From Brachionus rotundiformis (Eukaryota > Rotifera > Eurotatoria > Ploima > Brachionidae): a DNA stretch of 64,000 nt. The position numbers were made by a program, and so were the translations under genes. The notes beneath the pieces are model-generated. The model saw nothing but the letters and a program-made list of their open reading frames with translations, did no database searches and had not been told where the DNA came from. The stretch spans positions 1,396,627-1,460,626 of the forward strand of contig JAESIW010000115.1 of assembly GCA_016802295.1 (NCBI GenBank), read 5' to 3'. How positions within the stretch are numbered: position 1 is the stretch's first letter; each line of letters opens with the position of its first letter. This document shows, piece by piece, positions 56,701-64,000 of the stretch.

Positions 56701-59700
56701 TGGAAAATTTCTCGGTTCTGAATACCAAGTTCCGTATAGATCTAGACGTCAAGTAAGAATCAGTGTGTCCAACGAGCTGAGTGATTTAGACTATTGTGTG
56801 TTTGAGATCGAACGCTACATGTCACCATTTAAATTTTACCATGATTTGTCGGCCAAAATGGCACTACTGCAGTATGCATATGGGCCTTGTTGGGAAGGTT
56901 GCATGGCTCAGCTGAATTTAAGCTTGGAAAAAATTATACATCCGGCCCGCGATCCAAGCAAACCTCTGCCTTGGTGGGACAAATCTCGGCTCTACCTTCA
57001 TGGCCGACTTTCTTCCTGCATACAACAGTGTCACATTATTTACCATGTCAGCATGGATCCGTACAACAGAACCGAAGAAATGAAGCTTGTGTGGAGCCCG
57101 CTGTATTTTGATTGGAAAAATATGGAACTATCATTTGATGGTGGTCTTGATATTTACCTAAATACTGAGTCAAAATATGATGACTGTCTTCTACTTCATC
57201 TTCCTAATCTAAAAGCAAAAATAAAAATTGAATGGCTCTGCAAGACTCATGTTTTTAATAAAACTAATGAACTTAAAACCAACAACAATGGACACAATCT
57301 GGTTATTTTGCATGCTCCAGATAAATTGCCCCAAATTGTCAACTCTTTTGAACATGATTCATACTCTCAATTCAGATCCGAAGGTTTGAACTTATTCTTT
57401 TCATTTCAATGCAAAATAGAGTCAAATGATGTGCCAACATGTAAATTTTACGCAAGTACATCCCGCTTCTTGGAAAAAATTAAAAATCTACTTAGTGCTA
57501 TCACTCGTCCAACTAAACGTGGTAGTTTATTTCGAAATGTTCGACCAAGAAAAACCATTCTTAGTCGACATTTCAAGCGAGTTAACTTTAAGTTTGATTT
57601 GCCAAGAATAAATGTTATATATTGGTCTTCGGCAAGTGAACAGTATGGCATACAATTAGACAGTCAGGATTTTTTGATGAATTCAAGTCAAAAGCTTGAA
57701 TTGGTGCCTTTTATGGACAAGCTTAAGCGTAGACCAAGACCAAATTGGTCAATTGAGCTCATGAAATTTAGTGTAAAGCAGACAAATATCAATTTAATGT
57801 CGCCAGGAAGTGGTAGCAGTGAAAAAATGGCCAACCAGAATGAAACAGACCCTTTTATGTTGGAAATGAATGAGAGATCAATTAAATTTTTGGACTCGAA
57901 GCCAGCAGTGAAGAATTTTTTCATGAGAATCGACTCGATAGCCTATGATCGCGAAAAGTCATGTCACTATAGCTTTTATCCAAGATTTGGCAACGAGTCT
58001 GTTAATGACACACTTACCAACATGTCCATGTCAAGTCTGGTTCCCATACAAGTAACTAACTGTCCAAAACACAATTTGTCAATTAGAAATCTCAAAGCAA
58101 AATGGAACACGGTCAATAGGGATGTTGTGTATATTCTGTTTGAAATATACAATAAGTCAAATCGGTTAAGACAAAACCTATCAGCACACATTCTTAAACA
58201 ATATGATCTATTCACTGATCAACTTTTACAAAACCACATTCTGTCCCAGTACAAAAACCAACAAAAATTGTCAAGAAAATCAAGTGAATTGAGCCATGAG
58301 CAAACATCAACTAAAAATCAAGTTGGCAAAAGTGGCGAAAACCAATTTGAAGAATTGCTCAAAAAATTAGACAATGAAAAAAACATCAATTCAAATGTAT
58401 TTTGTAGTGACATGCCATTGAATCAATCGAATTGGCACTTTGACAACTTGATATATGGCTTTCATTCAATTAATCGAATGGGCGACATTGTCAGCCAGAA
58501 TGTGTCCATTCAATTGATAAACAGTCAAATTAAATTGAGTTTGGATGACTCGTGGTTGAGTGATGAGTCATTTTTAAGCTTTATACCTAAGCCAAAGAGA
58601 GTGCCTGGCTTGGATAAGCAGCAAGAATACGTGATCATATCAGCAGCTAGGGCAAATGTTGTTCAACATTTGCACAAGCCAGTTTGGAAGTCACAGCGAT
58701 ATTTGGAAAAAACATCTTGGAATGGAAACTTAGAAACCATGCAGTATTTTGCTACCTTGAATAGCGAAAATTCAGATTCAGACTATTGGTTGAGCGAAGA
58801 ATTGATTGATCCACCAAAAGATTTGCCACAAAATTATTTGGTAGGACATGGTAGTCAAACAAAAGAAAGTAGTCTACAGTTGATAGTTCCAAAATGTCAT
58901 TGTGAATTTTACCTTATTGGTTTTTATGACAAAATTCCAGATGATAATTCATGCATTCAAAATACAGCTTCTACATTTAACCTTTCGAGCCTTTTGTCTC
59001 CGGGCTCGGATGCAAAAATCTCAGAAAATTCTCACCAATATTTACTGGACTTAAATCCGAGCTTTAATGAGCCTATTGACTGCTTTACCCTTATACACCA
59101 CGATATAAACTTGGCCTGTAACTCAGCTCAGTACAAGCTTTTCATGGATATTGTCAACAATCTAGTGTTGTATTTTCGACCAAGACGCAAGCAAATAATT
59201 GAGCGCCAGAAGGCCATTAAGTTTAATTTAGAATTATCTATGGGAAAGCTGGATTCGCTCAAAAACTACATTCAATTGAAACAAATAGAGACTAAAAATT
59301 TGTTGTGCAATCTAAGGTCATTGGAAAGACAGATATTTTATCTCAAGGAAAGGATTGAGAATGAAGTTAACCAATATAATCTAAAATTTGGACATCTACA
59401 TACACCACAAGGTCAGTTTTATGTCATACAAGAATTAAAACTAGAGAATAAAAATCTGGAAAAACAATATAAAGAATGCAAAAAGTTATTAAATGAACTA
59501 AGTGACGAATTAAATGTTTTGATTAGCTGCTATAAAGAAATGATGGTTGAGAAACGAGCTTTTAATTTGGCTCAAACACCAATGTTTGTACAATATGTAA
59601 TGGAGAATGAAAAACAGAGCAACAATCCATGGCTGTTACTGCCATCTAGTAATAAATTTTCTGATTTAATAGATTTGGATCAGTTGGCACAAAAGTCCAT

Positions 59701-61364
59701 TTTAAATAGTGAAATACCAAAGCGATATGAAATTTGGTTCAAAAATACAAAATGGAAATTAAATGATGATAATGGCCAAAATGGCTTGGCAAAATTTTTG
59801 ATGAAAAATTTTTTGTACACCAAAGTTATGAACCAACAAGAATTGGATTGTGTGGAGCATAACCTTGAGATTGAGTCGTGCAAGGTTCAGGACTTGGATC
59901 CTGGTCAAGGAAAGAACAAAGTTGGAAAAGTCTACGAAGATGTTCTATCAAGTTTGTTTGACTATTCTCAAGCTGATGTTACCTGCAATTTTACTGACCA
60001 AAATTTGAATACTTCTAATTCGACCTCAGGGTCAACATCCATATCCAATTCGGCTTCTTCATCTGTATCTTCTCTTTCATTTAATGAGAATAGCTTGAAT
60101 ACAGTCCAGAATTCGACTATGGTCAGAATAAATTGCAAGGAAAGACCTCCAGTAGGAATACCTGTCATTGAACATCTTGAATTAAATGTTTCACCATTGA
60201 AAATTAATTTAACTAATCGATTTTTCAAAACAATGATAAAATATTTTTTTGAAAATCAAGACAATTGTCCAAACAATGGAACTAAAGTACAAATGAATGA
60301 AGATTCAGGTAGATACTATTTGCTTGTTAATATAAGCTAAATTAAATAAAAAACTTAATTATTTAATTAAAATTTTATTTTTAAATAATTTTATTTTTTG
60401 TTTAGAATCTTTTCAAAATACACTAATTGCCAATTCATCATCGAACAACCAAAATGTGAATAATTTACGAGTGAATGGCAATCTAAATACCGAAAATAGC
60501 TTGGTTCCAAAAATAAGTAGTCCGGCGGGTTTAAAAAATATTCTCGGTCACCACAAGAGACCAAGTCAATCATCACTCAAAGGAAATAACATTTTGATAT
60601 CATCACCAAATATTTTGATACCCAATTCAAATAATCCTATCAATACAAATAGAAATAAAAATCAGGATGCTAGTGCAAATATTCACTTGCATGACGAGGA
60701 CATAGAGATAATGAAGCAGCGTTCGGCAAATAATAATACATTTTTATGCATTAAAATCCCAGAAATACAGCTTATGGTCACTTACAAGGGATCAAGTTTG
60801 GATAAAAAAAACATTAGAGATTTGAATAATGTTTGCTTGCTATTTCCACTTTTTGAGGTACATGACAAAACTTGGACTTGGCTTGACCTAATAAATGCAT
60901 TAAAATCTCATGTTAAAAAAGCTCTTTTGTCCCAAGCTTTAAAGCACAAATTAATCAAAATTCCCATTCAACCAGTGAACAAACTCATTAATCGAAATAG
61001 ACGGTCGAATTCACAACAGCAATTGACCGATTCTCAAATCGAAGAACACGAAAAAATGACCTTTTTAAAACTTTTTGGAACAAAGTTTATTGAAAAAAAG
61101 TCTTTACCAAGTACTCCATACAATGTGAATCAAAAAGTGCAAGAGAATGAGACCAAAGCTGATACAAATGAGACAAGTCCTGTGAGCATTAAGAAAAAAA
61201 GCATGGTTTCCAAGAGCAAATCATCCATAGGGTTCGGATTTAGGAAACACTTTTCGAGGTTAAATAAGGACAAGCTGGACACCAACGCCAAGACCTCTGA
61301 TATTTCTATTTTAAGCTTGAGTGATAATGTCTTAAATAATGATTTAGATGAAAATGATTGTTGA
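53786..61364 (+). CDS. BLTP2: Bridge-like lipid transfer protein 2 (KIAA0100/hobbit/FMP27 family)
   Basis: Two exons (53786-60308, 60406-61364) give about 2493 residues, somewhat longer than human KIAA0100 (about 2235). The first ~30 residues are a membrane anchor (IIFLVVLFSIVWLIIKFFLF), followed by the repeating-beta-groove (RBG) body expected of this family, a hydrophobic channel for phospholipids at ER-plasma membrane contacts. Conserved blocks include DPSKPLPWWDKSRLYLHGRL, SLTI-like beta repeats and the region around YNRTEEMKLVWSPLYFDW. A coiled coil lies at about residues 1795-1930 (KQIIERQKAIKFNLELSM onward). Exon 2 carries the C-terminal block FPLFEVHDKTWTWLDLINAL and ALLSQALKHKLIKIP. 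Only one 97-base intron interrupts 7.5 kb of coding DNA. Confidence 0.9.
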
Positions 61365-62238
61365 TAAAAAAAATCACTTGTATTTATAAACTATATTTAT
61401 TGATTATAGAATAATTGCATTCCTTTTCAAAGCTCAAAAATCACATTTTTAATAAAAAATTCTCAGATAAATTTATTTTTATTTTTTACATTAATCATAT
61501 AAAAAAAATGTTTAAATTTACCTTTTTTATTGATATTTGATTTTTTAAAATCAGATTATTAATCTTTATTATTAAAGGCCTTAAATAACTAAACTAAATT
61601 TAATCTTAATTTTAAAAATAGTAATTTAGCCTGATTAAATAATTCTCTAATTTGATTTTTTTTTAATTAATTTTTTGAGTTTAATAAATTTTTCTCATTT
61701 TAAGTCTCAAAAATATTAAGAATTAATATCATATTAATTAAATGCGTCCAAATTCATTAACCATCATGGTTATTAACTGACCAAAAGTGACTATTTTATC
61801 AAAAAGAAAAATTTTGAAAAATAAAATTAAAATATTAAATTATAAAGGAGCCGTTATTTTAATTGAATTATTGAATCTAATTAGGATCTTACTAACTAAA
61901 ATAAATAAACTCAACTATAATTAGTCTTTTGTTTTAAAAATATAAAACATAATAAAATAAAATTTTCATTATCCAACTATAAAATAATCAGAGTACCAAA
62001 ACAGATGCCAAGATAAATTGTTAATTTAAAAAATAAATGTATGAATTTTCATTTTCTAATAATTCTAATTAAACCAGTTTGAATAAAATAAAAATAAAGT
62101 TTTTAAAAACTTTTTTATTATTAATGGACATTTTTTTTGCATCATCTTAAAAATTCAAAAAAAAAAAAAGTAAAAATATCTTAATGTATAGACAAATATT
62201 TAATTATTGAATTTTTATAAAATATTCATTTAATTAAA
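61365..62238. other. AT-rich intergenic DNA
   Basis: It lies between BLTP2 and ECI2, on the same strand. Nothing recognisable is seen. Confidence 0.5.
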
Positions 62239-63563
62239 ATGCCTACGATTGAATTTGAAAATGCCAAAAACTCACTTAATAAACTAAAAAATGAGCCTGA
62301 TAATGATACTAAGCTTAAATTATATGCTTTTTTCAAGCAGGTTATACTTGGGCAGCTTTAAATTTATTTTGATGAATTAAATAAATTTTAAAGGCTACCA
62401 TTGGCAAATGTAATACATCTAAACCAGGAATGTTAGATATTGTTGCAAGATCAAAATGGAACGCTTGGAATGAACTAAAAAACATGTCAAAGGTAAATAA
62501 AAAATTTATTTTTATTCGAATTTTATCTGAATGGTTAAAGGAAAATGCAATTAAAGCTTATATTAATTTGGTAAATCAACTTCTTCTTGCTGAAAATCCT
62601 CAAGTAAATGATTCAACACTAAATGGTAGAAATTTTTCCAATATAATCACTTCAATAGAATTTGATAGTGTTTATAAAATTGTTTTTAACAGACCAACAA
62701 AAAAGAATGCTTTCTCTAAACAAGTAAATTATTTTTGAGAAAGATTTTTGTTTATCTGTTTATGAATGTAACTTAAGATGTATGATGAAGTGATTTTGGC
62801 ATTAAAAGAAGCCGAAACCGACCAAAATATAAAAATATGTTTATTTACTGGGGCTGGTGATTATTTCAGCTCTGGAAACGATCTATCAAATTATTTAAAA
62901 GAAACTAAGGAACCTGAAAAAGCTATTAAAGAAGGATGCAAAATGGTCGAAGATTATGTAAATGCATTCATTAATTTTCCCAAACCATTAGTAGCTTTAG
63001 TAAATGGTCCAGCAATCGGAATAAGCTTCACTATTCTTGGTTTATTCGATTTAGTTTTAAGTAGTGATAAAGCCTTTTTTTATGCTCCATTTACTCGTTC
63101 AGCCCTGGTACCTGAAGGTTGCTCTTCTTATACATTTCCAAGGCTTATGGGACATGCAAAGGTAATCTAAAATTATTCCAAAAATTTTTTTATTTATATT
63201 TATTTTAAAGGCCAGTGAGATACTTTTATTCAATAGAAAATTAAATGCTCAAGAGGCTTTTGAAAGAAATTTGGTCAACTTGGTTTTTCGCCATGACGAA
63301 ATGGAAAAAATTTTAAAACAAAATCTTGATGATTTTTCAAAATTGAACTTAAATGTAATTTAACTATTCAAGAAGATGAAACTAAAATAAAATTGATATT
63401 TTTTAAGTCTTTACTAGAATCAAAAAATTCTTTGAGAAATCAGAATCGTGATGAATTAATGAAAGTTAATCATTTTGAAATGAAAACATTGGAAAAAAGA
63501 CTTTTATCAGGAGATTTTATGGAATCAGTGATGTCGTTTATGACAAAGAAGCCAAAACTTTAA
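62239..63563 (+). CDS. ECI2: Enoyl-CoA delta isomerase 2 with acyl-CoA-binding domain
   Basis: Six exons (62239-62340, 62394-62492, 62541-62723, 62778-63161, 63211-63354, 63408-63563) give 355 residues. An N-terminal ACBP-type domain (FENAKNSLNKLKNEPDND, then NTSKPGMLDIVARSKWNAW) is followed by a crotonase domain with the oxyanion-hole segments FTGAGDYFSSGNDLSN and LVNGPAIGISFTILG and the catalytic Glu in ALVPEGCSSY. The enzyme shifts cis-3 or trans-3 double bonds to trans-2 in unsaturated fatty acid oxidation. There is no mitochondrial presequence before the ACBP domain. The last three residues, PKL, are a plausible variant peroxisomal signal where human ECI2 ends in SKL. AATAAA at 63600-63605 lies 10 bases from the CISD3 stop on the other strand. 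Confidence 0.92.
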
Positions 63564-63614
63564 ACATTATTTAAATTTATTTATTAATTGACTTAAAGAA
63601 ATAAAAATTTTTAT

Positions 63615-64000
63615 CTATTTCAGACTATTTCCTTTTTGTACCTCGTCAGATTTATGAGTTCCATCGCAAAAGGGTCTTTCATTTGACTGCTTGCAGTTAC
63701 AAAACCAAACATCCTTGGACTCATCAGCTACATACTTTATTGGCCTGAATTTTGGCTGTTTTTTGACAAGATGAGTTGTCCAAAGCATTCTATGGGTTGA
63801 GTCACAAAATGGCTATTTTTTTAAAAAATAAACTTTGATTTATCAAATTCTCTAAATTATTTTTACTTGATTATTACTGTATCCACATGTACAAAAAGAA
63901 TATACTTTTCCTTTTTCTACTTTGAATTTGAAAGGAAATTTTTCGTATATTCTGCCTTTTGGGGGACCATCTAACGAATATTCATTTGGAAAAAGAGGAG
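63615..64000 (-). CDS. CISD3: CDGSH iron-sulfur domain protein 3, 3' part
   Basis: The stop is at 63615-63617 and the 5' end lies beyond the window. Two CDGSH-type motifs are visible: FCTCGYSNNQ...FCDSTH and FCNCKQSKERPFCDGTH, each three Cys and one His for a 2Fe-2S cluster. GPPKGRIYEKFPFKFKVEKG precedes the first, as in vertebrate CISD3. An intron of about 55 bases splits the first motif (near 63816-63870). CISD3 (MiNT) is a mitochondrial matrix protein with both domains in one chain. It converges on ECI2, with 51 bases between stops. Confidence 0.92.

Noticed and set aside
1..64000. CRISPR arrays, bacterial operons, phage or bacterial defence systems.
   Set aside because: The DNA is eukaryotic with spliced genes; no regularly spaced repeats or bacterial gene clusters are present.

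Overview
The window is nuclear DNA of a small, very AT-rich animal genome. Genes are split by GT-AG introns that are mostly 45-65 bases long, intergenic DNA is close to pure A/T, and there are no bacterial operon signals. The gene set is metazoan: IQCH, RSPRY1, TTLL9, PCNA, DMAP1, MCFD2, RIOX1, ABCB10, MED30, LMBRD2, BLTP2/KIAA0100, ECI2 and CISD3. Tiny introns, strong AT bias, a bacterial-type glycosyltransferase and mixed DNA and non-LTR transposon relics would fit a rotifer such as a monogonont. That placement is inference; no marker in the window settles it.

Layout. 1-4.0 kb: AT-rich non-genic DNA holding a 923-base, apparently identical copy of part of IQCH and a 359-base MITE. 4.0-9.2 kb: IQCH, 17 exons on the + strand. 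9.7-13.8 kb: a repeat island with a GC-richer repeat, a MULE transposase relic and a 2.6-kb pogo/Tc1-like element with terminal inverted repeats and TA target sites. 15.6-19.2 kb: an unrecognised membrane protein with a heavily N-glycosylatable ectodomain; its 1.9-kb intron holds a MITE and a SWIM-finger relic. 19.7-21.8 kb: a MIS12-like kinetochore gene converging on a single-exon UGT/MGT-type glycosyltransferase. 22.7-24.9 kb: RSPRY1 (-). 25.6-30.5 kb: a possible small secreted protein, an ER-anchored lysine-rich protein (-) and mostly empty DNA. 30.5-36.3 kb: TTLL9, PCNA and DMAP1 in one direction with short gaps. 36.8-39.0 kb: two related thioredoxin genes (-), one with three thioredoxin domains. 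39.5-42.7 kb: MCFD2-like (+) converging on RIOX1/NO66 (-). 42.9-45.4 kb: MED30 and ABCB10 (-) with only two bases between stop and start. 46-48.1 kb: a LINE relic and a tandem repeat interrupted by 576 Ns. 48.5-52.6 kb: LMBRD2 (-). 53.8-61.4 kb: BLTP2 (+), one very long ORF with a single intron. 62.2-64 kb: ECI2 (+) converging on CISD3 (-, running off the window).

The genes do not form one pathway. They are housekeeping and ciliary genes packed in short co-oriented or convergent runs. The most unusual features are the MED30-ABCB10 near-fusion (candidate dicistron), the templated-looking IQCH partial duplication, the bacterial-type glycosyltransferase, the triple thioredoxin protein with decayed active sites, and the sequon-rich membrane protein. 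All exon joins were made by eye from reading frames and splice consensus; no transcript data were available.
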